Positions 44,719 to 53,649 are shown, counted from the first letter of the stretch. The stretch: 64,000 nucleotides of DNA from an uncultured Bacteroides sp. (GCA_947074205.1 CAMTOQ010000012.1:1-64000), one strand, 5' to 3'. Made by a program: numbers and translations. The notes: generated by a model from the letters alone, not told the origin.

Positions 44719-45966
44719 TTATTTAATAGTCACCGTAAGAGGTGTTTTCAGGTTCTTTGCAAAGCCTTCTACATATTGGTTCCAAGCAGCATCGGTTTGA
44801 ATAGCCGCTCTGCTCCAAGCCGAACCAAAGTAATAGATATAAGAAGAGTTGGGTTTGTAGTTGCTTACAGCCAATACGTGGCCATCAGCTCCACCGCGTA
44901 GTTCGTTTTTCTCTTTTCCGCTGAACCATTGTGCTTTGGCATCAACCAAAGTGTTAGGGAATGCAGCACCCACAAAGATTTTACCGTTATCCACAGCTGG
45001 ATTATCTGTTGGATCTACGTATGTGATGTAGCCTGCAGCAGCGTCAGCCACCAATTTAGCTTCGCCTTCTGCTTCGTGAAGCACCAAACCGGTTGCTACC
45101 AAAGCATCCTTAGTCAAGTTTTCATAAGCGATAACAGCTTTATTCATATAGCTATACGCATCCAAAGAGATGAAACGAGTTTCTACCACGTTGTCATCGC
45201 CTTCGAAGGTAAATGGATTGTAAACCAACTTAGCTGTGAAACGAAGTGGACCGTTGTCCAAGATCTCGTGCGCAGCAAAAGCGTAAGGATAAACGATAGA
45301 ATCGCCTACCATTAGGCCGTTAGTACCACCACCAAGTGTAGGACCTACCTTGTAGCAGTCAAGGCCATTGCCATGGTCTACGTGGTAAGACACAGTCTTG
45401 TAAAGTGAATCGGCAGCAGCAGGATTAGTTTTGCGCAATTCTGCAATCTTAGCAATTGTTTCTGGGTTCAATTCTGCAGCATAGCGAGCTTCCACCACAG
45501 GCTCAGAAGTGTTGTATTTTGTCCAAACATCATAACCAAACGCACGTTCGCCACTTTGTTGCAAAGCAGGACCGTAAGCACGGTAAGCCGTTAAATCGTT
45601 TTCCCATGCGATATCATCTTTGCGCTCAGGATAGAAACGACCGCAAGCCAATGTAGGGAATGTTTCGGGTGTACCAGCTTCTATACGGTACTCCACAGCA
45701 CCATTTGCCTTCACCGTTGCAGGGAAAATCAAAAGGTCGTTGTAGGTGATCTGGTAAGGTAGTTGTTTGCCTTGAGCATCTAGCACCACGATTTGAGTCG
45801 TGTCGTTCAAAGCTAGTTTAGCTTCAACCTCTTTCATAGACACTTCTACCATCTCGTTTGCACGATCGGCAGCAGAAGAGTTGGTAACAGTCACTTTCAC
45901 AGTTTTGCTAGCATCGCAAGCGAAGAGCATACACACTGTAGCTACAAGCAATAAAATCTTTTTCAT
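44719..45966 (-). CDS. DUF4861 lipoprotein
   Basis: This 415-aa predicted lipoprotein (signal peptide ending at LFAC, Cys16) matches DUF4861 proteins, which in Bacteroidetes are encoded near polysaccharide and uronate utilisation genes. Sequence features include a beta-rich fold with KQLPYQITYNDLLIFPATVKANG and FGYDVWTKYNTSEPVVEARY. The biochemical role of DUF4861 is not established to my knowledge. It lies downstream of kduI and kduD on the same strand, 84 bases after kduD with a hairpin between, so it probably acts on the same uronate-containing glycans. Confidence 0.82.
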   Translation of the reverse strand: MKKILLLVATVCMLFACDASKTVKVTVTNSSAADRANEMVEVSMKEVEAKLALNDTTQIVVLDAQGKQLPYQITYNDLLIFPATVKANGAVEYRIEAGTPETFPTLACGRFYPERKDDIAWENDLTAYRAYGPALQQSGERAFGYDVWTKYNTSEPVVEARYAAELNPETIAKIAELRKTNPAAADSLYKTVSYHVDHGNGLDCYKVGPTLGGGTNGLMVGDSIVYPYAFAAHEILDNGPLRFTAKLVYNPFTFEGDDNVVETRFISLDAYSYMNKAVIAYENLTKDALVATGLVLHEAEGEAKLVADAAAGYITYVDPTDNPAVDNGKIFVGAAFPNTLVDAKAQWFSGKEKNELRGGADGHVLAVSNYKPNSSYIYYFGSAWSRAAIQTDAAWNQYVEGFAKNLKTPLTVTIK

Positions 45967-46003
45967 TTGCTGTTCTATTGATTTGTTGTTATTTGGATAG
46001 CAA

Positions 46004-46028
46004 AAGGGCGGAGTTTCTCCCCCGCCCT
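46004..46028 (-). terminator. Hairpin between kduD and the DUF4861 gene
   Basis: A seven- to eight-pair GC-rich stem (46004-46011 with 46022-46028) is followed on the reverse strand by TTTT. It may partly terminate after kduD, setting different levels for DUF4861. Confidence 0.5.
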
Positions 46029-46050
46029 CCTAATCATCCGTGATTATTAA

Positions 46051-46845
46051 TTATTTAGGTTGCTTGCCGATATAAGCAAGGATACCACCATCAACGTAAA
46101 GGATGTGACCGTTTACAAAGTTAGAAGCTTCTGAAGCAAGGAACACAGCAGGACCAGCAAGATCTTCTGGAGTACCCCAACGTGCAGCAGGAGTTTTAGC
46201 GATGATAAACGAATCGAATGGATGGCGTGAACCATCTGCTTGAGTCTCGCGCAATGGAGCTGTTTGTGGTGTAGCGATATAGCCAGGACCGATACCATTA
46301 CATTGGATGTTGAATTCGCCATATTCAGAAGCGATATTCTTAGTCAACATCTTCAATCCACCCTTAGCTGCTGCGTAAGCCGATACAGTTTCGCGACCCA
46401 ACTCACTCATCATAGAGCAGATGTTGATGATCTTACCTGCACCTTTTTTCAACATACCAGGAATCACAGCCTTAGCTACGATAAATGGGCCATTAAGGTC
46501 GATATCAATTACTTGACGGAATTCAGCAGCAGACATTTCGTGCATAGGCATACGTTTGATGATACCAGCATTGTTTACCAAGATATCGATAACACCTACT
46601 TCAGCTTCGATTTGAGCCACCATAGTGTTTACTTGGCCTTCGTTGGTTACGTCGCAAACATAACCTTTAGCAGTGATGCCATCAGCTTTGTAAGCAGCAA
46701 TACCTTTGTCTACCAACTCTTGGTTGATATCGTTGAACACGATTGTTGCACCCGCGTTAGCATAAGCCGAAGCCAATGCGTAACCAATTCCGTAAGAAGC
46801 ACCTGTTACTAGTGCAACTTTACCTTCAAGTGAAAAGTTTACCAT
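46051..46845 (-). CDS. kduD: 2-dehydro-3-deoxy-D-gluconate 5-dehydrogenase
   Basis: KduD reduces 2,5-diketo-3-deoxygluconate to 2-keto-3-deoxygluconate with NADH in breakdown of unsaturated uronates from pectin or glycosaminoglycans. The 264-aa short-chain dehydrogenase has TGASYGIG at 14-21, NNAG at 91-94 and the catalytic Ser144, Tyr157 and Lys161. Gluconate 5-dehydrogenase is a close alternative, but the adjacent kduI, 35 bases upstream, makes KduD the better call. Confidence 0.93.
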   Translation of the reverse strand: MVNFSLEGKVALVTGASYGIGYALASAYANAGATIVFNDINQELVDKGIAAYKADGITAKGYVCDVTNEGQVNTMVAQIEAEVGVIDILVNNAGIIKRMPMHEMSAAEFRQVIDIDLNGPFIVAKAVIPGMLKKGAGKIINICSMMSELGRETVSAYAAAKGGLKMLTKNIASEYGEFNIQCNGIGPGYIATPQTAPLRETQADGSRHPFDSFIIAKTPAARWGTPEDLAGPAVFLASEASNFVNGHILYVDGGILAYIGKQPK

Positions 46846-46880
46846 AATAGTAGTTATATTTAAGAAGTTAGAAATCTAAA

Positions 46881-47723
46881 TTATTTCAAGTCAGTGATCA
46901 AAGAGAAGTCTTGATCTCCGTAGTCAAGGTTTTCGCCACCCATACCCCAGATGAAAGTATAGTTGTGAGTAGCAGCTGCCGAGTGGATTGACCATTCTGG
47001 AGACAATACAGCTTGATCGCCCTTCATCCATAGGTGACGAGTTTCGTCTACTTCACCCATGAAGTGGCAAACAGCTTGATCAGCTGGTACTTCGAAGTAG
47101 AAATAAGCTTCCATACGACGGCTGTGTACGTGAGCTGGCATTGTGTTCCACACGCTACCTGGAGCCAATTCTGTCATACCCATTTGAAGTTGACAAGTAG
47201 GCAACACTTGGTTTACAATCATCTTGTTGATGTTGCGGTGGTTTGAACCTTCCAATGAACCCATTTCTGCAACGATAGCATCGTCTTTAGTCACCTTCTT
47301 ATCAGGATAGTTAGTGTGAGCTGTCAATGAGTTGAAGTAGAACTTAGCAGGGTTGCTAGCATCTACGCTTTCGAAAGTCACTTCACGGTCGCCCGAACCC
47401 AAGTAAAGAGCTTGTTTGAATTCTAGTTCGAATACAGCGTCACCCGCTTTTACGATACCAGGACCGCCTACGTTGAAGATACCCAACTCGCGACGTGTAA
47501 GGAAGAAAGGAGCTTTCAAAGGATCGATAGCTTCTAGGTGAAGCACCTCGCCTACTGGCATAGCGCCACCAACTACCATACGGTCGTACATAGAGTAAAC
47601 CATATTCACTTCGTTGGCTACAAACATATTCTCAATCAAAAAATCGCGACGGATTCTCGCTGTGTCGTAATGCTTAGCATCTTCTGGATGTGCTGCATAA
47701 CGAATCTCATAATTCGTTTTCAT
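46881..47723 (-). CDS. kduI: 5-dehydro-4-deoxy-D-glucuronate isomerase
   Basis: KduI isomerises 5-keto-4-deoxyuronate, the product of unsaturated uronyl hydrolases and oligogalacturonide lyases, to 2,5-diketo-3-deoxygluconate. The 280-aa cupin-like protein has the zinc ligands His198, His200, Glu205 and His247, offset by two from the E. coli enzyme. It heads the kduI-kduD pair in the cytoplasm. A separate promoter box lies upstream. Confidence 0.96.
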   Translation of the reverse strand: MKTNYEIRYAAHPEDAKHYDTARIRRDFLIENMFVANEVNMVYSMYDRMVVGGAMPVGEVLHLEAIDPLKAPFFLTRRELGIFNVGGPGIVKAGDAVFELEFKQALYLGSGDREVTFESVDASNPAKFYFNSLTAHTNYPDKKVTKDDAIVAEMGSLEGSNHRNINKMIVNQVLPTCQLQMGMTELAPGSVWNTMPAHVHSRRMEAYFYFEVPADQAVCHFMGEVDETRHLWMKGDQAVLSPEWSIHSAAATHNYTFIWGMGGENLDYGDQDFSLITDLK

Positions 47724-47788
47724 ACTTGGTTATTTTATAAATGGATGTATTATACGTATTTATGTGCACTTTGTTTGCGTACACGATG

Positions 47789-47796
47789 CAAAAATA
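47789..47796 (-). promoter_or_regulatory. -7 promoter box of kduI
   Basis: The reverse strand reads TATTTTTG, a TAnnTTTG match 65 bases before the kduI ATG. No clear -33 element is seen. The rest of the 248-base gap to uxuA shows nothing else recognisable. Confidence 0.4.
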
Positions 47797-47971
47797 ACAA
47801 AAGAAAGCATCTAAACACTATAAATCTGTTCCTAATACGACCCAAAATTGTTCATTTACTTAAGATTAAGAAGTAATTTAACTATTTATAATAAATAGGT
47901 GATACAACAAAAGGTGCCTTACTTATAGATGTTTAAACCTATAATTAACTGAATAAAACATGAGAAAGTGG

Positions 47972-49135
47972 TTACTTTAGCTCTTCTTGAATCACTGCAA
48001 GCATTCCCGACAATTGGCCTAAAGCAAGCATGCGCCCATGAAATGAATAACCGGGGTTATAGCCTTTGTCTTCATCGCCCAGCATATCACGTCCATGGTC
48101 GGGACGCATAGCCACAGCGGGGTTTTGCTGTTCGAAAATACGCATCACTTCTATTAGTTCTGGATTGAGATGCGACGATTCCATGAAGTCGCCCTCTCCT
48201 ACTGTGGTGGTGTAACGTAGATGCAAGAAGGGTGAACGCGATGCAAATAGTCGTGCCATCTGTGGTACATCATTCTCTTTGCTGGCACTTAAAGAGCCGG
48301 CGCAGAAGGTAAATCCATTGGAAGGATGATCCACAGCGTTCAATATCCAAGCCACATCGTGTGCGTTGGTTACTATCCTAGGAAGACCTAGCACCTGAAA
48401 CGGCGGGTCGTCGGGATGGATACACATCTGTATCCCATATTTGGAGCAGGTTGGCAGTATAGCTTTAAGCCAATATACCAAGTTTTCGCGAAGCTGTCCC
48501 CTATCTATCCCTTCATAGCGTTTTAAAAGCGATTTAAAGAGCTCTACGGGGTTTTTATCACCCTCGGATATATTTCCATTGATAAAGCCTTGTGTCTTGA
48601 CGATAATCGTATCTATTAGCTTCGCCTCTTCGTCCGGAGTGATTACTTTAGACAGCTCTTCTACTTGGGCCAGCCCTTCGGGCGAATAATCGGCTGCCGC
48701 GCCTTCGCGTTGCAAGATATGGCAATCGAAGTAGGCAAACTTGATTCTATCATAATAGAGGGTTTTGGTGCCGTCGTCAAGCGGATGTTCCAGGTCGGTG
48801 CGTATCCAGTCTATTACTGGCATAAAGTTGTAGCACACCGTCTTCACTCCCACTCTAGCTAGATTCTCTAAGCTTTGGATATAGTTTTCGATAAGTCGAT
48901 CGCGTTCGGGTGCTCCACACTTGATGGCTTCGCTCACCGGCAAACTTTCCACCACAGACCATTCTAGTCCGGCATCTTTAATTATGTTGTAGCGGTGTTG
49001 TATGGCATCGAGAGTCCATACCTCGCCATTAGGAATATCGTGTAGTGCAGTTACTATCCCCTCCACGCCTATCTGCTTTAGCATAGATAAGGTAATGGGA
49101 TCTTTGGGGCCGAACCATCTCCAAGTCTTTTTCAT
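47972..49135 (-). CDS. uxuA: Mannonate dehydratase
   Basis: UxuA dehydrates D-mannonate to 2-keto-3-deoxygluconate in glucuronate catabolism. The 387-aa TIM-barrel protein starts MKKTWRWFGPKDPI and has MCIHPDDPPF, CAGSLSA and RPDHGRDM, the metal-binding and active-site signatures. The start at 49135 is set by its promoter; a longer frame would run into the tRNA gene. It lies upstream of kduI-kduD on the same strand, and the products of UxuA and KduD are the same compound. uxuB (fructuronate reductase) and uxaC are not in the window. Confidence 0.95.
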   Translation of the reverse strand: MKKTWRWFGPKDPITLSMLKQIGVEGIVTALHDIPNGEVWTLDAIQHRYNIIKDAGLEWSVVESLPVSEAIKCGAPERDRLIENYIQSLENLARVGVKTVCYNFMPVIDWIRTDLEHPLDDGTKTLYYDRIKFAYFDCHILQREGAAADYSPEGLAQVEELSKVITPDEEAKLIDTIIVKTQGFINGNISEGDKNPVELFKSLLKRYEGIDRGQLRENLVYWLKAILPTCSKYGIQMCIHPDDPPFQVLGLPRIVTNAHDVAWILNAVDHPSNGFTFCAGSLSASKENDVPQMARLFASRSPFLHLRYTTTVGEGDFMESSHLNPELIEVMRIFEQQNPAVAMRPDHGRDMLGDEDKGYNPGYSFHGRMLALGQLSGMLAVIQEELK

Positions 49136-49168
49136 GTTGTTAGTTTTAGTACATAGAATTAAGGGCAG

Positions 49169-49201
49169 CAAATATAAGAAAAGGAAACGTACGGATACAA
49201 A
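49169..49201 (-). promoter_or_regulatory. Promoter of uxuA
   Basis: TTTG (49198-49201) and TATATTTG (49169-49176), both on the reverse strand, are separated by 21 bases, a very good consensus match. Its -33 element overlaps the T-run of the upstream tRNA terminator. Confidence 0.7.
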
Positions 49202-49233
49202 AAAGCCCCAAAGATTTCTCTTCAGGGCTTTTT
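49199..49233 (-). terminator. Terminator of the tRNA-Gln transcript
   Basis: On the reverse strand, AAAAAGCCC (49225-49233) pairs with GGGCTTTTT (49200-49208), followed by a T residue. It lies directly downstream of tRNA-Gln. Confidence 0.75.
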
Positions 49234-49238
49234 GATTG

Positions 49239-49309
49239 TTGGTCCACCAGGATTCGAACCTAGACAAACAGTACCAAAAACTGTTGTGCTACCATTACAC
49301 CATGGACCA
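49239..49309 (-). tRNA. tRNA-Gln (anticodon TTG)
   Basis: The reverse strand folds as a tRNA with acceptor stem TGGTCCA/TGGACCA, D-arm region, an anticodon stem ACAGT/ACTGT enclosing the loop TTTTGGT (anticodon TTG, reading CAA and CAG), and a T-arm with GGTTCGAATCC. The discriminator is A and CCA is not encoded. U34 of this tRNA is the expected target of MnmG and MnmD encoded in this window. Confidence 0.95.
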
Positions 49310-49339
49310 AACTTGTAGTGCTTTCCTTCAAAAGCGATG

Positions 49340-49371
49340 CAAAGATATGGAGATTGGTTGTAACCTCCAAA
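49340..49371 (-). promoter_or_regulatory. Promoter of tRNA-Gln
   Basis: TTTG (49368-49371) and TATCTTTG (49340-49347) on the reverse strand have a 20-base spacer, one of the best consensus matches here. It lies in the short gap behind tyrS. Confidence 0.7.
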
Positions 49372-49388
49372 TCTTTTTGCACTTTTTT

Positions 49389-50681
49389 TTATTTGAAAAT
49401 GATCAAATAATAGTTCTTTTTGCCGCGTTGAACAAGTAAGTACTTGTCATTCAATAAGTCAGCAGTAGTAATTATTTGATCGAATGCAGCCAATTTTTCT
49501 TTGTTCAAAGATACGCCACCACTTTGAGTAAGCTTGCGCATTTCGCCTTTTGATGGAAATACTGCAGCAGCGTCTACCAATAAGTCTACAGCTTTAGCAC
49601 CTTCGGCTAGAATATTTCTTTCTACTTCGAACTGTGGCACACCTTCGAATACAGCCAACAGAGTCTGCTCATCTAGTTTTTTCAATGCCTCTGATGTAGC
49701 ATTGCCAAACAAGATGCCCGAAGCTTCAACGGCAGCATTGTACTCTTCTTCCGAGTGTACCATTATAGTTACCTCTTTGGCTAAGCGTTTTTGCAATACG
49801 CGTAGGTGAGGAGCTTCTGCATGCTCTGCTACCAATGCATCAATCTCATCTTTTGGAAGAGAGGTAAAGATCTTGATGTAACGTTCTGCATCGGCATCGC
49901 TCACGTTCAACCAGAATTGGTAGAATGCGTAAGGTGAAGTGTATCTAGCGTCTAGCCAGATGTTGCCCGACTCAGTCTTACCAAATTTACCGCCATCTGC
50001 CTTTGTGATAAGTGGACAAGTTAGCGCATAAGCTTCGCCACCATTGCTGCGGCGGATTAGTTCTGTACCGGTAGTGATATTTCCCCATTGATCGGAACCA
50101 CCCATTTGTAGCTTACAGTTCTTCTCACGGTTGAGGTGCAAGAAGTCATAGCCTTGAAGCAACTGGTAAGTAAACTCTGTGAACGATAGACCATCGCGCG
50201 CTTCACCGTTAAGGCGTTTCTTTACCGAGTCTTTCGCCATCATGTAGTTCACAGTGATGTGTTTACCTACTTCGCGAGCAAAATCAAGGAAAGAGAACTC
50301 CTTCATCCAGTCGTAGTTGTTTACCAACTCGGCACGGTTAGGAGCATCCGATTCGAAATCTAAGAATTTAGCAAGTTGCTTCTTGATGCATTCTTGATTG
50401 TGAAGCAAGATATCTTCTGTCAACAAGTTACGTTCGGCCGATTTCCCCGAAGGGTCGCCAATCATACCTGTTGCACCACCAATAAGTGCCAATGGTTTGT
50501 GACCACAACGTTGAAGGTGACGAAGCATCATCACACCACAAAGGTGACCGATATGTAGTGAATCGGCAGTAGGGTCGATGCCCACGTAGGCCGATACTTG
50601 TTCTTTTTGCAATAACTCTTCTGTGCCGGGCATCATGTCATGCAACATGCCACGCCATCTTAGTTCTTCTACAAAATTCAT
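49389..50681 (-). CDS. tyrS: Tyrosyl-tRNA synthetase
   Basis: TyrS attaches tyrosine to tRNA-Tyr. The 430-aa class I synthetase has HIGH at 43-46, the tyrosine-site motif GGSDQWGN at about 194-201, the KMSKS-equivalent KFGKT at 232-236, and a C-terminal S4 RNA-binding domain from about 360 ([10 protein letters not shown]). The start at 50681 gives the usual [11 protein letters not shown] beginning; an upstream frame to 50744 includes the promoter. The tRNA-Gln promoter lies within 20 bases of its stop. Confidence 0.97.
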   Translation of the reverse strand: MNFVEELRWRGMLHDMMPGTEELLQKEQVSAYVGIDPTADSLHIGHLCGVMMLRHLQRCGHKPLALIGGATGMIGDPSGKSAERNLLTEDILLHNQECIKKQLAKFLDFESDAPNRAELVNNYDWMKEFSFLDFAREVGKHITVNYMMAKDSVKKRLNGEARDGLSFTEFTYQLLQGYDFLHLNREKNCKLQMGGSDQWGNITTGTELIRRSNGGEAYALTCPLITKADGGKFGKTESGNIWLDARYTSPYAFYQFWLNVSDADAERYIKIFTSLPKDEIDALVAEHAEAPHLRVLQKRLAKEVTIMVHSEEEYNAAVEASGILFGNATSEALKKLDEQTLLAVFEGVPQFEVERNILAEGAKAVDLLVDAAAVFPSKGEMRKLTQSGGVSLNKEKLAAFDQIITTADLLNDKYLLVQRGKKNYYLIIFK

Positions 50682-50713
50682 CGTATGTAAGTTTTTAAAG
50701 TTTCGAATAAATA

Positions 50714-50744
50714 CAAAAGTACGACAGTTTGCCATAACAGCCAA
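50714..50744 (-). promoter_or_regulatory. Promoter of tyrS
   Basis: The reverse strand has TACTTTTG (50714-50721) with TTG at 50742-50744, spacer 20. It overlaps the end of the longer tyrS frame and abuts the tatD-family stop codon. Confidence 0.55.
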
Positions 50745-50747
50745 CTG

Positions 50748-51389
50748 TTATCGCTTAAAAAACACTTTATCAACATTTTGAATGACCTGCTTGTTCAGCT
50801 CTTTTGTAGACATTTGCAAATCAGCAGCTACACGTTGATAAAGTTGCTCGATAGGCGCTTCGCTCTCATCGGTCTCTAAGAATAGACGGCCGAGCGGGGT
50901 AGAGTGTAGCGATTCTTCGTTGTAGCGGAAGCCGTACGAGAGGTAGAAACCTTCGTCAATCAGCTGTTTGGCTAGTTGTGGTTTGCCTCGGAAGCCGTGA
51001 ATCACCCATGGTATAGCGGTGATAGTTTCGCGCTTCTCATTTATCACCTCATTATAGGCTTTTACGCAGTGAATGATAAGGGGCTTTTCGAAGTGGTGTG
51101 CCACGGCAATTTGTGCCTGAAATGCCTCTATTTGCGCCTCCCAAGGGGTGTCGCATAGCTTGTCGAGACCCGTTTCACCAATAGCCACTATCGACGGAAA
51201 GTCTTCTATATTGCGATAGAGATCTTTTATTTGAGCATCAACACCCAGTTTGGGTAGATACCAAGGATGAAGCCCTTGCGAGCAATAGGTGGCATCTACT
51301 AGGTCGTTACGGTTGTCGAACCGACAGTTCCAGATGGCAGCTTCCGGGTTTTCGGGCTGATGGTGGGTGTGGATGTCGAAGTAGATCAT
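50748..51389 (-). CDS. TatD-family metal-dependent hydrolase
   Basis: This 213-aa TIM-barrel hydrolase belongs to the TatD DNase family, linked to 3'-5' exonuclease activity and DNA repair or to deacylation functions. The N-terminal HTH (His7, His9) is the metal-binding HxH; GETGLD carries the conserved Glu, HCVKAY and HGFRG supply His ligands, and ETDES near the C-terminus gives the last Asp. It is shorter than typical TatD (about 260 aa). It lies 16 bases after yidD. Confidence 0.88.
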   Translation of the reverse strand: MIYFDIHTHHQPENPEAAIWNCRFDNRNDLVDATYCSQGLHPWYLPKLGVDAQIKDLYRNIEDFPSIVAIGETGLDKLCDTPWEAQIEAFQAQIAVAHHFEKPLIIHCVKAYNEVINEKRETITAIPWVIHGFRGKPQLAKQLIDEGFYLSYGFRYNEESLHSTPLGRLFLETDESEAPIEQLYQRVAADLQMSTKELNKQVIQNVDKVFFKR

Positions 51390-51405
51390 AGTGCAAATGG
51401 CTTAA

Positions 51406-51627
51406 TTAGGGCACGGGATCGTAGCCTGAGCCGCCCCAAGGATGACAACGGCAGATACGCTTCACGGTGAGGTAAAGACCTTTAAAAGGACCATGCTTTT
51501 TTATCGCTTCAATGCCATATTGCGAGCAAGTGGGGGTAAACCTACAAGAGGGGCCTAGATGCGGAGAGATGGCCGCACGATAGAAATAAATCGGTGCTAA
51601 CAAGATGTAGCTTAGCAAGCGTTTCAT
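51406..51627 (-). CDS. yidD: Membrane protein insertion efficiency factor YidD
   Basis: YidD is a small inner-membrane-associated protein that assists YidC-dependent insertion. The 73-aa protein has the conserved [18 protein letters not shown] and the C-terminal [14 protein letters not shown]. It overlaps rnpA by four bases, the usual arrangement, although rpmH and yidC are not adjacent here. Confidence 0.93.
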   Translation of the reverse strand: MKRLLSYILLAPIYFYRAAISPHLGPSCRFTPTCSQYGIEAIKKHGPFKGLYLTVKRICRCHPWGGSGYDPVP

Positions 51628-52007
51628 GACAGCTTTTCGGATATGCGTGCAAGGAGTAGCTTTACTTTATCTGCTATTTCGGCAGTAGGATAGAGGTCGT
51701 CCGATTGGTAGATAAAGGCTATGGCTAGCTTTTGTCCATTCTCGGCCAAACGGGCGGACAGTTCATGCTTGTTAAGGCGATAGGCTTCGCGCACTTGACG
51801 CTTGATGTAATTGCGCTTCACAGCCCTTTTGAAGCGTTTTTTGGGTACACTTATCATCACCGAGGCACTAGCTTCCAACTCCTCGGCAGGCATATAGACA
51901 GCGCGTAGAGGGTAGACAGAAAAAGAGCGTGAGTTACCTCCGGCAAACATTCTGTCGATAGTTAGTTTGCGGTGCAGTCGTTCGGCTTTGCACAGACCAT
52001 TTGTCAT
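51624..52007 (-). CDS. rnpA: Ribonuclease P protein component
   Basis: RnpA binds the RNA of RNase P to process tRNA 5' ends. The 127-aa protein has the basic signature [18 protein letters not shown] near 72-89 and the N-terminal start [19 protein letters not shown]. It is followed by yidD with a four-base overlap. Unlike in most bacteria, rpmH is not upstream; hemD is, 162 bases away, with a long inverted repeat in between. Confidence 0.93.
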   Translation of the reverse strand: MTNGLCKAERLHRKLTIDRMFAGGNSRSFSVYPLRAVYMPAEELEASASVMISVPKKRFKRAVKRNYIKRQVREAYRLNKHELSARLAENGQKLAIAFIYQSDDLYPTAEIADKVKLLLARISEKLS

Positions 52008-52059
52008 AGGGTGTACGTGTTGGGGTTTTTGTTCTAAATATTAATCTATCCATATAACA

Positions 52060-52124
52060 CAGACACAGATTGTAGGGTTCATCTACACGCAAAGAAAGCG
52101 TGCAAACCCAACAATCTGTGTCTG
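52060..52124. repeat. Long imperfect hairpin between hemD and rnpA
   Basis: A perfect 14-bp inverted repeat (52060-52073 with 52111-52124) encloses a second (GGGTT 52075-52079 with AACCC 52105-52109) and a third (CACGC 52086-52090 with GCGTG 52098-52102). It has no T-run in either direction, so it is not a normal intrinsic terminator. It could be an mRNA processing or stability structure, or a small repeat. Confidence 0.65.
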
Positions 52125-52169
52125 CCCATATTGTCTAAATATGCGCTCGCACAAGGCAGAGTCGCTATT

Positions 52170-52919
52170 TTAACGCGCGTTGTTCTCTTTGATAAACATA
52201 TCCAGAGCAGCTGTCATCGAAGGAGCTTTCACTGTAGGAGCTTCTAGGTCGAGACGCAATCCGGCATCGCGCACAGCTTGAGCTGTAGTTGTGCCAAATG
52301 TACCAATCTTGATATCTTTTTGATCGAAGTCGGGAAAGTTCTTTTTCAAAGAGCTTACACCGGCAGGACTAAAGAATACCAACATATCGTAATCAAAAGC
52401 TTCGTCTTCTGCAAAGTCGTTGCTCACGGTGCGATACATCACTACCTCTTTGTGGTCGATCTTATTTTTGTCCAACAAGTTCTTGATATCGTCGTTGTGA
52501 ACGTCTGATACGGGAACAAGGAACTTCTCTGTCTTATGTTTCAGGATAGAAGGAACTAAATCTTCTATTTTGCCTGTGTTGCCAAAAAACACCTTACGCT
52601 TGCGATACTGTACATATTTCTGAATGTAAAGAGCAACTTGCTCTGTGATACAGAAATATTTCATTGTTTCGGGAATGCTGATACGCATCTCCTGACACAA
52701 AAGAAAAAAGTGGTCGATAGCATGACGCGAAGTAAATAGCACAGCTGTGTGGTCCAATAAAGATACCTTTTGCTGTCTGACTTCTTTTGCAGATACACTC
52801 TCTACCTTGATAAATGGGCGAAAATCGATGTTGATGCCATACTTTTCAGCAATATCATAATAGGGTGATTTTTCTGAAGCAGGCTTCGGCTGCGATACAA
52901 GTACTTTCTTAATTTTCAA
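52170..52919 (-). CDS. hemD: Uroporphyrinogen-III synthase
   Basis: HemD cyclises hydroxymethylbilane to uroporphyrinogen III in tetrapyrrole synthesis. The 249-aa protein is of the two-domain HemD fold with low sequence conservation; supporting segments are LFTSRHAIDHFFLL, VVMYRTVSNDF and LVFFSPAGVSSLKKNFPD. It lies four bases after the DUF4271 gene. The presence of one isolated hem gene fits Bacteroidetes that make or modify part of the pathway; the rest of the pathway is not in this window. Confidence 0.87.
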   Translation of the reverse strand: MKIKKVLVSQPKPASEKSPYYDIAEKYGINIDFRPFIKVESVSAKEVRQQKVSLLDHTAVLFTSRHAIDHFFLLCQEMRISIPETMKYFCITEQVALYIQKYVQYRKRKVFFGNTGKIEDLVPSILKHKTEKFLVPVSDVHNDDIKNLLDKNKIDHKEVVMYRTVSNDFAEDEAFDYDMLVFFSPAGVSSLKKNFPDFDQKDIKIGTFGTTTAQAVRDAGLRLDLEAPTVKAPSMTAALDMFIKENNAR

Positions 52920-52923
52920 CGTC

Positions 52924-53649
52924 CTATAAATTTATTATCAACAAATCGTTTACTTTTATCAGTCCGCTGTAAACTATTAAACAAGGGACTATTTCAAGGG
53001 CACAAAAGTACAAAATTAATAGGAAAAAATCACTTAATGTGTTGGAAAAAAGTTTTATCCACTTATAAAACATCAATGTTTTAGCAATTGCCAACAATAA
53101 TAGACCAATTATCACTAGCGTTTTAAACTGAAAATCGAAGTAGATGGACAATAACACAAAAGGGAAAAGCACAAACCCCGACAAATAGATGAGCGATTGA
53201 TAGGAATCGACCCACATTGATGTCCTATTTTTATCAAAAAACATCCATCCTACAAACGAATAGAGCAACCATTTGAACGTAAAATACAGGATGCTGCCTA
53301 CTAGGTATAGTCCTAATGTGAGGTAGACGGGATAGGAGTCGGGAAGGGTGGGAAAGAGGTCGGTGGAAACCGCAAATGCATAGGTGGAAACCAGTATGCA
53401 GGTCTGCAAAAACAGCAACATCAAGTAGCGCACGTCCACCATGGTGGACGAGGCAAAGATGCTGATGCGCTCTTTATGGAAGACAAACCAACGGAGCTGC
53501 AATAGTAGATATTTTTGACAGTGGGCCAGGGTGAATGCTGAGATCAGAAAGCAGAGCAACAGCAAGGCTGCCACATAGTTATCGGCTTGCGGAGTATAGG
53601 GTATTTCGATACCGGGAATGCCCGATGTTAGTAACGAAACTAGCATCAT
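52924..53649 (-). CDS. DUF4271 membrane protein
   Basis: This 241-aa integral membrane protein has about six transmembrane segments and the DUF4271 pattern, with short cytoplasmic loops such as HKERISIFASSTMVD and FDKNRTSMWVDSYQS. The function is unknown; its constant position directly before hemD in Bacteroidetes suggests a link to tetrapyrrole or envelope functions, an inference. Its ATG overlaps the LOG-family stop codon by four bases. Confidence 0.85.
   Translation of the reverse strand: MMLVSLLTSGIPGIEIPYTPQADNYVAALLLLCFLISAFTLAHCQKYLLLQLRWFVFHKERISIFASSTMVDVRYLMLLFLQTCILVSTYAFAVSTDLFPTLPDSYPVYLTLGLYLVGSILYFTFKWLLYSFVGWMFFDKNRTSMWVDSYQSLIYLSGFVLFPFVLLSIYFDFQFKTLVIIGLLLLAIAKTLMFYKWIKLFSNTLSDFFLLILYFCALEIVPCLIVYSGLIKVNDLLIINL

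Noticed and set aside
49136..49267. N-terminal extension of uxuA to 49267.
   Set aside because: It would run through the promoter, the tRNA terminator and into the tRNA gene, and the family starts at MKKTWRWFG.
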